Shown here: one piece after another, positions 7,610 to 16,900 of the stretch
How positions within the stretch are numbered: the stretch's first letter is position 1
How the letters are laid out: the number at the start of each line of letters is the position of its first letter
Assembly: GCF_004342065.1 (NCBI RefSeq)
Contig: NZ_SLZU01000001.1
Span: forward strand, 372,001 to 436,000
Reading direction: 5' to 3'
DNA: 64,000 bases
Source of the DNA: Primorskyibacter sedentarius
GTDB lineage: Bacteria; Pseudomonadota; Alphaproteobacteria; Rhodobacterales; Rhodobacteraceae
The notes under the pieces: model-generated
Databases searched by the model: none
Told to the model about the DNA's origin: nothing
The model's input: the letters and a program-made list of their open reading frames with translations, nothing else
Made by a program: the position numbers and the translations under genes

Positions 7610-9535
7610 CTACAGCTCCCACCCGAGGGTGCGGAACCGCGCGATCAGCTTGTCCACGTGATCTTCGTCTTCGATGTCGATCGCGTTCATCTTCCAGAAC
7701 CAGTAAAGATATTTCGCGAAATCCGGCCTCATCTGCGCGGCTTTGTCAAAGGCCCCGGCGACACCCAGATCGGGGACGCTGGCGCAGATGTGGTGGAAAT
7801 CCACGCCCGCGAACAGAACCGCAGGCTTGCCGAAAAACATCGCGTGGAAGGCGGCGCTGGAATTCTCTGTCACGACCAGATCGCAGGTGGTCAGCGCGCA
7901 TGTCATCGCCAGCGGCTCTATCCGGAACCTGTCATGGCGCCGCTCAAGCTCTGCCAGTGCGGCGCTTTCTTCGTCGCTGTAGCTTTCGGTCGGGTGCAGG
8001 GTGGCCACGATGGGCCGGTCGGTATGGGCCAGCGTCTGCTCTATCATCTCGACCGGCGAGGCGGACTGGAAGGAGCGTTGCGTCAGCAGCTTGCCCTGAA
8101 GCGGCATATAGATGAAGCCCTGCCGCGTCGCCTGCCCTGCCCCGGCGCCGTAGAGCCTGTGCTGCCAGCTGTCAAAAAAGCGCGCAGCCGGTTTCGCATC
8201 TATCGCCTCCGGCACGAATTCCGCGCGTGCGGTTTCCCAAAGCCACCTTTCCGCGATGCGTTCGATCCGCCAGAAATGGCCTGCGTAAAGGCGGCGATAG
8301 ACCAGCCCGTTCTGCCCGATCGGCGCGGCCATGTGGACAAGGCTCATCTGGGTGGAATCGGCGGCCTGCCGGTGGCGCGGGGCGTTTCGCGACAGGACGA
8401 TATCGCGCCCCGTGCGTCGCCCGACCTCGCGCATCGCGTTGCAGATTTCGTGGCTGCCGTCCCGTGCCCGTTTCAGGCTGTCGCTGGTCAGATACAGACG
8501 GATGCCCGGTTTGGCCCGCGCAGCCTCGCCCGGTGCGGCGGAGCTATAGGCGTTCTGCGCGATGGGCCGCAGCCGGGCCAGCGTGCGCTGCTTTGCATCG
8601 GTGCGGTCCTTTTGCTTTTGCGGCACATGGACGAGCGTCGCCAGAATGCGTGCAAAAAGCAGGAAGGCCACCCCCGGATCATCGGGCCCGACAAGGCGGT
8701 AGCCGTCGAAAAACGCAGCCATCGCGTCGTCCGGGATCACCTGCCCCGGCCGCAGATCCGTTTCCCCCCGCAGGATCGACGTGTAATCCAGCAGGATCTT
8801 GGCGATGTCGTACCCCACCGGCGCGTGCTGATCCTTGGAGATGTCGATCCCCGCCATGCGCTGGCCGTCGAAGATCAGGTTGCGCATGTGAAAGTCACCG
8901 TGCTGAGCAGCCGTGACAGTCTTTTGCCCCGCCACTTCCGGCGCCATCGACACGATCTTGTCGATGCCTTGCAGGAAAAGCGGCTTGGCCGCGACACGCA
9001 GCTCTCCGGCCAGAATCCGTTCGCGCAGGCCGGTGTAGTAGGCGACCGTATGGGCGGGCTGAAACGCTATCTCCTGCGGCGCCCCGGCGCGGTGATAGGC
9101 GTCAAGCCAGCGCCCGGCAAGCACCAGCAGGCGCAGCTGCTCTACCCTGTCGAAACAGGCGTCGCGCATATATTCCGAAAGCGGTCGGCCCCTCATATAT
9201 GTCATCAGGCTGGCCTGATGATCGGCGTCGAGGTAGACGGGCCGCGGCAGGGTCAGCTCCGCCGAATGGGGGAACGCCTCATGCGCCTTGGCCTGCATGT
9301 GATAATCCGCGGCAAAGCCTTCGGCAGCGACGGGGCGCAGCTGGAACTTGTAGGTCAGCGCATCGTGGTCGGGATGTGCCACGCGGTGACTGATACGCGC
9401 GATCTCGGCGTCTTCGCGTTTTGACAGGCGGGTGAAGGACCACCCGTCGCGGGGCAGACCGGCGCGGCCCGAGACATCCTTCCACGCGTCCAGCGCAGCG
9501 GCTTCCAGCTCGGAAAGCTGGTCCAATGACTTCAT
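7610..9535 (-). CDS. Fusion of an APH/choline-kinase-like phosphotransferase and a capsule-type glycosyltransferase
   Basis: A 641-residue two-domain protein. Residues about 1-345 are aminoglycoside-phosphotransferase/choline-kinase-like: AAQHGDFHMRNLIFDG is the catalytic Brenner motif and MAGIDISKD carries the metal-binding Asp. Residues about 355-641 resemble the GT-B glycosyltransferases of capsule synthesis (KpsC/KpsS type): FIYMPLQGKLLTQRS, ATLHPTES and VVTENSSAAFHAMFFGKPAV. The start at 9535 (MKSLDQLSELEA) is chosen because the much longer open frame upstream has no coding character and is antisense to the VOC gene. A role in making a phosphorylated surface glycan is inference; no capsule export genes are nearby. 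Confidence 0.78.
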   Translation of the reverse strand: MKSLDQLSELEAAALDAWKDVSGRAGLPRDGWSFTRLSKREDAEIARISHRVAHPDHDALTYKFQLRPVAAEGFAADYHMQAKAHEAFPHSAELTLPRPVYLDADHQASLMTYMRGRPLSEYMRDACFDRVEQLRLLVLAGRWLDAYHRAGAPQEIAFQPAHTVAYYTGLRERILAGELRVAAKPLFLQGIDKIVSMAPEVAGQKTVTAAQHGDFHMRNLIFDGQRMAGIDISKDQHAPVGYDIAKILLDYTSILRGETDLRPGQVIPDDAMAAFFDGYRLVGPDDPGVAFLLFARILATLVHVPQKQKDRTDAKQRTLARLRPIAQNAYSSAAPGEAARAKPGIRLYLTSDSLKRARDGSHEICNAMREVGRRTGRDIVLSRNAPRHRQAADSTQMSLVHMAAPIGQNGLVYRRLYAGHFWRIERIAERWLWETARAEFVPEAIDAKPAARFFDSWQHRLYGAGAGQATRQGFIYMPLQGKLLTQRSFQSASPVEMIEQTLAHTDRPIVATLHPTESYSDEESAALAELERRHDRFRIEPLAMTCALTTCDLVVTENSSAAFHAMFFGKPAVLFAGVDFHHICASVPDLGVAGAFDKAAQMRPDFAKYLYWFWKMNAIDIEDEDHVDKLIARFRTLGWEL

Positions 9536-9697
9536 GAAGTTCCGTCCCCCCCGTCGCGTCGCATACAATGTGCAGAATATGTCTGGCTTACGCAAGTTTG
9601 ACGCGACGGGCCCCAAGGTCAGGGGGCGCGGCGGGTTTTGCCCTTGATCCCGGCCTGTCCGCCCTACACTCTTGCCCATGACAGCAGGAGGATGCAG

Positions 9698-10279
9698 ATG
9701 CGCAAGATCCAGAGCCAGGGGGTCCATCACATCACCCTTGTGGGTGCCGACCGGCAGACCTCGATCGATTTCTGGGAGGGGCTGCTTGGCATGCCCTTTG
9801 TCTTTGACCAGCCCAATCTGGACGACCCCGAAGAGGGGCATATCTATTTCGATCCCGGTGACGGGCGGCTGATCACCGTTTTCACCAACGAGAACCGCAC
9901 ACCCGATATCCGCCGCACCCCGACAGAGCCGGGCTGCGTGCATCATCTGGCTTTCTCGATCAGTCAGGCGAGTTTCTGGCAGGTGGTCGAACGGCTGGAC
10001 GAGCGCGGGATAAAACATTCCGGCCCCAAGGATCGCGGTTTCATGGATTCGATCTATTTCAAGGACCCGATGGGCCTGCTGATCGAGCTTGCCTCCTACC
10101 GGTTCGAGCCGCCCGAAGGCTGCCGCCATGCCGACGTGATGATCGAGGCGCACCGCATCCGTATGGGTCGCGGTGATCACCATATCGACCGCATCCACAT
10201 CGCCGACGCCATCGAGGCGCTGACCACGCAGAGGCACCAATCCCTGTCCGAAGACCGCTCTCCCAGGAACCCGTATTGA
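9698..10279 (+). CDS. VOC (glyoxalase/extradiol dioxygenase-like) family protein
   Basis: A 193-residue vicinal-oxygen-chelate protein. It has two beta-alpha-beta-beta-beta modules with likely metal ligands His10/His11 (GVHHITLVG), His in GCVHHLAFSI and Glu in LLIELASY. A good ribosome binding site AGGAGG (9686-9691) is spaced 6 bases from the ATG at 9698, which favours this start over ATG 9692. Substrate is not predictable; ring-cleaving dioxygenase or glyoxalase are both possible. It diverges from the kinase fusion gene across 162 bases. Confidence 0.85.
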   Translation: MRKIQSQGVHHITLVGADRQTSIDFWEGLLGMPFVFDQPNLDDPEEGHIYFDPGDGRLITVFTNENRTPDIRRTPTEPGCVHHLAFSISQASFWQVVERLDERGIKHSGPKDRGFMDSIYFKDPMGLLIELASYRFEPPEGCRHADVMIEAHRIRMGRGDHHIDRIHIADAIEALTTQRHQSLSEDRSPRNPY

Positions 10280-10655
10280 GGGCGCGGTCGGCGCATTGCC
10301 CGCCCGTATCCTGATCGTTTTGCCCGCGATGCGGGCCGAATGCGACGGCCTATGCCGGTGTCGCAAACGGCCTTTTTCTGCAAATTGTCGAGGCTCTGGC
10401 ATGGGTTGCGCACCGCCATGCCCTTTTTCCCAGCCGTGTTCGAGGGCAGCCGGACCTGATCAAAAGAACGGCCGGCGCGCGGGTTCGCAGCCCTAAAACG
10501 AGCCTGCAGTGTTGACATTTGCCCCTAATGACGCCCGGATGACGGGGTTGGGTAGCTGGCAAGCCTCCCTGCAGAAACAGGAAAAGACGATCGATCCTCA
10601 AAGAAGGTCGGCGAAACTTGAAAAACGAAACGCAACAGACAACAGGGATAAACCT
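10280..10655. other. Intergenic region before the first ABC transporter
   Basis: A 376-base gap without a convincing gene. It holds a terminator-like hairpin at 10398-10428 and a TTGACA hexamer at 10512-10517 lacking a clear -10 partner. The last 80 bases before the binding-protein gene are A-rich, as expected of a leader. No tRNA or riboswitch fold was recognised. Confidence 0.5.
10398..10428 (+). terminator. Possible Rho-independent terminator after the VOC gene
   Basis: Stem GGCATGG / CCATGCC with an 11-base loop followed by CTTTTT. It lies about 120 bases past the VOC stop, further than usual, so confidence is moderate. Confidence 0.5.
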
Positions 10656-11453
10656 ATGAATCTGAAAACTCTCGCAACGACGCTCGTGGTGTCAGCACTT
10701 AGCGTCACCGCCGCTTCGGCCGATATTCTGGACACGATCAAGGAACGCGGAAAGCTGATCGTCGGCACAAAGGCCGACTACAAGCCTTATGGGTTTCTGG
10801 ACACAGACGGCAACATCATCGGGATTGAACCTGATCTTGCGAAAGACGTGGCCGACAAGCTGGGCGTGGAGGTTGAATTCGTGCCGGTTGTCAGTTCCAA
10901 CCGGATGCAGTTTCTGGAGCAGGGCAAGATCGACCTGATGATCGCCACGATGACGGACAAGCCGGATCGTCGCGAAATCGTCCTGATCCCGGACCCCAAT
11001 TACTACTCGTCTGGCACGAATGTCCTGGCGCTGAAAAGCCTTGGCCTGAAAGAATGGGAAGACCTGCGCGGCAAGCCGGTCTGCGGCATTCAGGGCGCGT
11101 TCTACAACAAGGCGACCTCGCAGACTTACGGCGCCGAGATTGTCGCGTTCAAGGGCACGGCAGAGGCCTATTCAGCGTTGCAGGGCGGCAATTGCGCGGC
11201 GTTCGTCTATGATGACAGCGCCATTGTCGCCAAGGCGGCAGAGCCGGAATGGGCTGACTATGAAATGCCGCTTCAGACCATCGATGACGCGCCTTGGGGA
11301 CTGGCTGTTGCCTTGGGCGAGGACAATTTCGCCGAGCTGATGAGCGAGATGATTATCGACTGGCACAAATCCGGCCGCATCCTTGAGCTTGAGACCAAAT
11401 GGGGCGTCACCAACACCCCGTTCGCACAAGCCATGCACGAAAAATACAAATAA
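10656..11453 (+). CDS. Periplasmic substrate-binding protein of a polar amino acid ABC transporter
   Basis: A 265-residue family 3 solute-binding protein. Residues 1-23 form a Sec signal peptide (MNLKTLATTLVVSALSVTAASA). The mature part begins DILDTIKERGKLIVGTKADY and includes GIEPDLAKDVADKLGVEVEF, the usual first-lobe ligand region. The ligand is probably an amino acid but cannot be specified. The ATG at 10656 follows AACAGGGATAAACCT. It is the first gene of a four-gene transporter operon and is followed by a stable hairpin before the permease. Confidence 0.9.
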   Translation: MNLKTLATTLVVSALSVTAASADILDTIKERGKLIVGTKADYKPYGFLDTDGNIIGIEPDLAKDVADKLGVEVEFVPVVSSNRMQFLEQGKIDLMIATMTDKPDRREIVLIPDPNYYSSGTNVLALKSLGLKEWEDLRGKPVCGIQGAFYNKATSQTYGAEIVAFKGTAEAYSALQGGNCAAFVYDDSAIVAKAAEPEWADYEMPLQTIDDAPWGLAVALGEDNFAELMSEMIIDWHKSGRILELETKWGVTNTPFAQAMHEKYK

Positions 11454-11464
11454 AAACAGGACCG

Positions 11465-11486
11465 GGCGGGCCCCCGAGGGTCCGCC
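11465..11486 (+). other. Intercistronic stem-loop between binding protein and permease
   Basis: Nine-pair stem GGCGGGCCC / GGGTCCGCC (one G-U pair) with a 4-base loop. It has no U-run, so it is more likely a 3' end stabiliser that raises binding-protein mRNA over permease mRNA than a terminator. Confidence 0.6.
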
Positions 11487-11513
11487 ACTCCGTGCCGTCT
11501 GAGGGGTGCAGGG

Positions 11514-12257
11514 ATGGAATTCGTATTCGACTGGTTTCGGACCCTGTATCAGGAGACGGGCATAAACCTGCCGTTTCTTTACGACGAATATGACCGCAAC
11601 CGGATGATCGGCGGGTTTCTCACGACGATCTGGCTGTCGCTGGTGTGTTTGTTCTTTTCCGTCATCATCGGCGTCATTGGCGCGTGGCTGCAGGGGTCAT
11701 CGTTCAAATGGACCCGGCGCATCGTGAACGGCTATATCCAGCTGTTCCGGAACACGCCGCCATTGGTGCAGCTGTATTTCTTCTACTTTGCCATCGGAAC
11801 GCTTCTGCCGCGGGTTGAGAACGACTGGGGCGGGCAATCGCCTATCCTGGGCAGCTTTGCCTGGGCGGCGATTTCGCTGTCTTTCTTTGCCGGCGCCTTC
11901 AACGTCGAGATTTTCCGGTCGGGCATCGAGGCCGTTCCCAAATCCACCGTCGAAGCGGCAGAGGCGCTTGGCTTTTCGAAGCTGCAGATCTACCGCGACA
12001 TCACATTGCCGCTGGCGTTTCGGGTGGTGTTGCCTGCGCTGAACAACAACCTCGTCAATCTGGTGAAAACCACCACCCTGGCCTATGCGATCGCGGTTCC
12101 CGAAATGCTGTACGAGGCCAACCAAATCTGGTCGGACAATGTGAACGTGACCGAGATGATGATTTTCCTGCTTCTGGCCTATTTCGCGCTGGTGGGCGTG
12201 CTGGTCAGCGGCATGAACCGCTGGGAACGTGCGATGAAAATTCCGGGGTATGGCTGA
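11514..12257 (+). CDS. Amino acid ABC transporter permease (HisM/GlnP family), first subunit
   Basis: A 247-residue integral membrane protein with about five membrane segments. The EAA loop GIEAVPKSTVEAAEALGFS, which contacts the ATPase, lies near residue 140. RNTPPLVQLYFFYFAIG is the typical polar amino acid permease signature. Its stop overlaps the start of the second permease (TGATGA), implying coupled synthesis of the heterodimer. Confidence 0.92.
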   Translation: MEFVFDWFRTLYQETGINLPFLYDEYDRNRMIGGFLTTIWLSLVCLFFSVIIGVIGAWLQGSSFKWTRRIVNGYIQLFRNTPPLVQLYFFYFAIGTLLPRVENDWGGQSPILGSFAWAAISLSFFAGAFNVEIFRSGIEAVPKSTVEAAEALGFSKLQIYRDITLPLAFRVVLPALNNNLVNLVKTTTLAYAIAVPEMLYEANQIWSDNVNVTEMMIFLLLAYFALVGVLVSGMNRWERAMKIPGYG

Positions 12258-13093
12258 TGACATATAGGACCGACCTGCCCGTGATGCTGCCTGTGAAACG
12301 GCCCGAGGCCGAGCCCTTTCTGGGGCTGAAGCTGTGGCATATGCTGCCGATTGCCCTGATTGCCATCATCGGTCCCAGCCTTGCATTTGCGCAATCTTCT
12401 GCCGACGGGCAGACGCCTTTTGGCATCTTGCTGAACTGGGCGCCCCTGCTGCTCAAAGGGTTCATCTTCAACCTTGTCATCTCTGTCAGCGCGATGGCGT
12501 TGGGAACGGTCGGCGGCGCGATATTGGGGCTGGGGCAGATATCGCTCTTTGCACCAACGCGCCACGGCTCGTGGTTCGTGACACAGTTTTTCCGCAACGC
12601 ACCATGGCTCGTCCTGCTGTTTTTCGCGATGTTCCTGTTGCCGTTCGAAATCAACGTCTTTGGGCTCAAGATACCGTTTCCGGATTGGTTCAAGGCGATC
12701 CTTGGCTTGTCCCTGCCGGTGATGGCCAACGTGTCCGAGATCGTGCGGGGCGCGGTCAGATCCTTGCCAAGCGGGCAATGGGAAGCAGCCGAGAGCCTTG
12801 CCTATACACGCCTGCAGACCCTGTGGCTGATCATCCTGCCGCAATGCGTGAAGCGGATGCTGCCACCATGGATGAACCTCTACTCCATCCTGACTATGGC
12901 TACTGTTCTGGCCTCGATCGTGGGTGTGAACGAGGTCATGACCCTGACCGGACAGGCGCTGGCATCGGAAGGCGGGCGCCCGGATCTTCTGGCGCCCTTC
13001 TATGGCTTCGTCCTGCTGCTGTTCTTTGTCTACTGCTATCCAATCGCGAAATTCACTGTGTGGTTGGAAAAGAAATACGCTGTCATCACCTGA
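12257..13093 (+). CDS. Amino acid ABC transporter permease, second subunit
   Basis: A 278-residue permease with an N-terminal extension and about five membrane segments. FRNAPWLVLLFFAMFLLP corresponds to the substrate-channel signature, and GAVRSLPSGQWEAAESLAYT is the EAA loop. It starts inside the stop of the first permease and ends 9 bases before the ATPase gene. It should pair with the 11514 product to form the membrane channel. Confidence 0.92.
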   Translation: MTYRTDLPVMLPVKRPEAEPFLGLKLWHMLPIALIAIIGPSLAFAQSSADGQTPFGILLNWAPLLLKGFIFNLVISVSAMALGTVGGAILGLGQISLFAPTRHGSWFVTQFFRNAPWLVLLFFAMFLLPFEINVFGLKIPFPDWFKAILGLSLPVMANVSEIVRGAVRSLPSGQWEAAESLAYTRLQTLWLIILPQCVKRMLPPWMNLYSILTMATVLASIVGVNEVMTLTGQALASEGGRPDLLAPFYGFVLLLFFVYCYPIAKFTVWLEKKYAVIT

Positions 13094-13102
13094 GGAAACG
13101 AC

Positions 13103-13849
13103 ATGAACTGGACCCCTGCAGACCCGATGGTCTCCCTCAAGGATGTGCACAAATCCTTTGGCGAGTTGAAAGTGCTGAACGGCGTCTCGCTTGACGTGAT
13201 GAAGGGCGATGTCATCTGCATCATCGGGCCGTCAGGGTCGGGCAAGTCGACGCTGATCCGCTGCGTGAATGCGCTGAACGACATCCAGAAGGGCTCCATT
13301 CTGGTGGAGGGTCAGGAGGTCAACGACCCCAACCTCGACAAGCTGGAACTGCGCAAGAAAGTCGGAATGGTCTTTCAGCAGTATAACCTGTTTCCGCACA
13401 AGACCGCCCTGCAAAATGTGATGATGGCCCCCGTTCGCGTGTTGAAGCAGGACAAGGCCAAGGCCGAGGAAACGGCGCGGGCGCTGATCAGAAAGGTGCG
13501 TCTGGAAGGCAAGGAAAACGCCTATCCGGGCGAGCTGTCAGGTGGCCAGCAGCAGCGCGTGGCGATTGCACGGTCCCTTGCCATGCAGCCGGATGTCATC
13601 CTGTTTGACGAGGTGACGGCGGCGCTTGACCCTGAAACCGTGGGGGAGGTCTTGCAGACCATCAAGGATCTGGCCGAAGACGGCATGACCTGCATTCTTG
13701 TGACCCATGAAATGGCGTTTGCCCGCGAAGTGGCGGATCATATCTATTTCACAGATCGCGGTGTCATCGTCGAGCATGGCCCGCCCGAGACGTTCTTCAA
13801 GAACGCGCAGGACCCGCGCACCAAGGAATTCCTCAGCCAGATCCTGTGA
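13103..13849 (+). CDS. Amino acid ABC transporter ATP-binding protein
   Basis: A 248-residue GlnQ/HisP-family ATPase. It shows Walker A GPSGSGKST, the Q-loop FQQYNLFPHKTA, ABC signature LSGGQQQR and Walker B VILFDEVTAALD. The Walker B follow-on DEVTAALD is a variant of the common DEPTSALD but keeps the catalytic Glu. It is the last gene of the transporter operon. No strong terminator was seen in the 120 bases before the convergent tamB end. Confidence 0.93.
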   Translation: MNWTPADPMVSLKDVHKSFGELKVLNGVSLDVMKGDVICIIGPSGSGKSTLIRCVNALNDIQKGSILVEGQEVNDPNLDKLELRKKVGMVFQQYNLFPHKTALQNVMMAPVRVLKQDKAKAEETARALIRKVRLEGKENAYPGELSGGQQQRVAIARSLAMQPDVILFDEVTAALDPETVGEVLQTIKDLAEDGMTCILVTHEMAFAREVADHIYFTDRGVIVEHGPPETFFKNAQDPRTKEFLSQIL

Positions 13850-13969
13850 TGCGGCTTTGGTGGTGAATGGGGTGCCAGAGCGTTCTGACAAATCGCTCGG
13901 GTCAGCTTTCGCCGTCAAACGACGCCCCCTCTCTGCTGCTATCGCTGGCCCTGCAAGGGCAGTCCGGCC

Positions 13970-16900
13970 TCAGTAGTCCTTTTCGAAATAGATGCCGATA
14001 CCGGTGTCGCCGTCCGAAGACACCCTGCCCCGCGCAGTAACGGTCGGAGAGATGGTGAGGTTCAGGTTGATCTCGCTCTCGCCGGTCGCGTCGACCGTGA
14101 CGTCGGTATAGACATTCTCCGAGATATACTTGCCGACGCGCAGGCCAACCGTGCCGTCCTCGTCCGATGTCACATCCAGATCGTCCACGCCAAAACCCAG
14201 CCGCAGGCGGTTCACGATGGTGTCGCCGCTCTTGCCCACCAGCGTGTTCACGGCGGCTGCGATGCGCAGGGCCTGAAAGGCCGACAGCTCTGACAGGTCG
14301 CGCCCGAACAGAAGCTGCGACAGCACTTCTTCCTCGGGCAGTTCGGGGGTGGAGGTGATGGTCACCTCGGGGTCCGATGCCAGCCCTTCGATGATGATCT
14401 GCACCGTGACGTCGCTGGCATCGGTTTCAGCAACGATGCGCAGGTAGGGGTCGAAATTCCCGCGCAGCTGCGCCCTGCCCTCGGTCAGGTCCAGCCGTTT
14501 GCCAAGGATATCGAACCGCCCGCGAATGAGGCTGAATTCGCCCTGCGGCACGACATCACTGGTGGTGCCGGTCAGGCGCAGCTCTCCGCCCAGTTCGGCA
14601 TCCAAACCCCGGCCACGCACGAAGATCCGGGCGGGGGCCTCGATCACAAGGTCAAGCGGATAGGACGGCCCGGTGCTGCCCTGACTGGCAGAGCTGCTGC
14701 CGCCACTGCTTTCACCCTTGCCCGCGCGGTCCAGCGTGGCGCGCACATCGGCGGGGGCGCTCACATGGCGCAGGCCAAAGACGCTGCCGGAGGGGCCGGT
14801 TCCGGTATCGGCAACGCTCAGTTCGACAGAGTTCAGCGTCAGCGTCCCGGCCACGACGGCACCACCGGTCAGCGGGCCGCGCAGGGTGATCTGGCCGTCG
14901 GCATCGGCCTCGTAAAGGCCGGGTTTGACCAGTTCGATCCCGTTGAGGGCCAGCGCCAGATCCGCCGGGTAGGAGGGCGTCAGCGTGATCGGCCCGGCCA
15001 ACCGCAGCCTGCCGCCCGAGGACAGCCTGCCCTGCAGGTCAAGCACCGCGCGCCCGCCACCAAGCGTGGCCGTCCCCGCGATCCGGTTGACCGCGATCCC
15101 GGCGCTTGGCACCACGATCTGAGCCTGGCTGAGCGTGGCCGTCCCCGACAGCGATTGCAGCGCGAGCGGGCCGTTGATGGCGATGTCGAAACCCACCCCG
15201 CCAGAGATCAGGTTGGGCGCTGTAAGGCTGCTGACCAGCCCCAGCGGCGCATTGCCCCGCACCCGCAGGTCGGCACGCCCGCCAGAGGCATCATACTGAC
15301 CATCAATATCGGCGGCGATGCCGCCCGGTCCGGTCGCAGAGACATCGACCGTGTAGGGCCCGCCCGCCCCGGTGATCAGGCCGCGCGCCGTGGCCCGGCC
15401 CGAGAAGTCCGATGCGTAAATCCCCACGTCCCGCAGCGCTGCGGAAAACCGCAGGCGGCTGTTTTGCGGCGAGAGCGATCCGGTCATGTCGGCGGTCAGT
15501 TCCGGCGTGGCGATGTCCAGCCGGTCAAAGACCAGCGTGCCGGATTCGCGCCGCACCGAAAGCTCTGCCGTGCTGCGCCCTGCCAGCAGCCGGTCAACCT
15601 CTGTCATGCCGATGCGCATCGACTGGCCCGTGACGCTGGCCGTGGCCGAAAGATCCCCCGATACAAGATAGGTGCCAGAGCCTGACAGCGCCACGCCACC
15701 GCCCAGCGGCCGCCCGACGATGCGCGCATAGGCGGACAGGTCCTGCACATTGGCGCTGCCCTCGCCCGTGACGGACACAAAGGCCATGTCATCGGTCAGG
15801 GCGGTCCCTCGGGCGCTGAGCGCGGCCCCGCCCGGCCCGGTGCCGTCCACGTCAAAGACCCAGTCATCGCCCGACTGGCTGACCGTGCCGTTGATCGTCG
15901 CAACCCCGCTCAGCGCGCTGTCCAGCCGGCCCGCATCACGCGCGGTCAGGGTGAAGCTGCCCGCGCTGTCACCATCGATCAGCGTGCCTTCTGCATCAAG
16001 CCGCAGCCCCTCTGCATCGATCTCTGCGCTTTCCAGCGTCAGGCCCTCGGCATCCTTGCGCGCTGCCACGGCCAGCGTCGCCGGCCCCGCAAAGAGCCTG
16101 TCGAAATTCTGCTGCGCGATCGACAGGTCCAGCGTGGTGCCATTGGCCGTGACGTCAAAATACTGCGTTTCGGGGTCGAACTTCCCGGTGATATCCAGCG
16201 TCGCCGCCCCGCCCAGGGAGCGCCCCGCCAGCGCCGAGAATGCGCCCAGATCGGCGGCCTGCAACCGCCCATCGCCGGTCACCGATTGCACCGCGCCATC
16301 GCGCATCAGGGCCTGCCCCTTTGCGGTGACCCGCGCCTCTCCCGGGCCGGAACCGTCCAGGTTGAAATCCCATGTCTCGCCGTCCTGACGAAAGGTGCCA
16401 GAGACCCGTCCGGCCCCGTCAAGGCGCGGCTCTATCAATGCAGCGTCCGGCGTGACCAGAGAAAAGGCGCCGCTGCTTGCGCCCGTGGCAAGCGTGCCGC
16501 TGGCCGTAAGCCGCGTGTCATTCGCCTCGATCGCGAAAGCGTTCAGACGGATGCCGGTTTCATTGCGCAGGGCCGACATGGACAGGTTTGCCTCGCCTGC
16601 AAACAGCCGGTCAAAATGCGCCTGTCCCAGCGACAGATCCCGCGTCGTGCCCTCTGCCGTCAGGTCAAACCCGCCCGAAAGCGGCAGGACGCTCCCCCCG
16701 ATTGTCAGCTGTGCGCCGCCTTCCAGCGGCTGGCCTGCCAGCGCGGCAAAGCGGCTGAGATCCATGGCGGACAGGGCGATCTGCCCGGTGATGTCGGTCT
16801 CTACCGCGCCTTCGACGCCCTTGATGGTCGCGTCGCCATTCACCATGTAATCCGCGCCGATCACGCGGATCACGTTCAGTTGCAGCGGGTCGCCTTCGGT

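Noticed and set aside
7610-10402. Full-length 930-codon frame for the kinase-glycosyltransferase gene
   Set aside because: The first 289 codons run antisense through the VOC gene, lack family similarity and have shadow-type composition; the start at 9535 is consistent with the kinase N-terminus.
10512-10540. TTGACA hexamer as a full promoter of the first ABC operon
   Set aside because: No acceptable -10 at 16-18 bases; kept only as a note in the intergenic entry.
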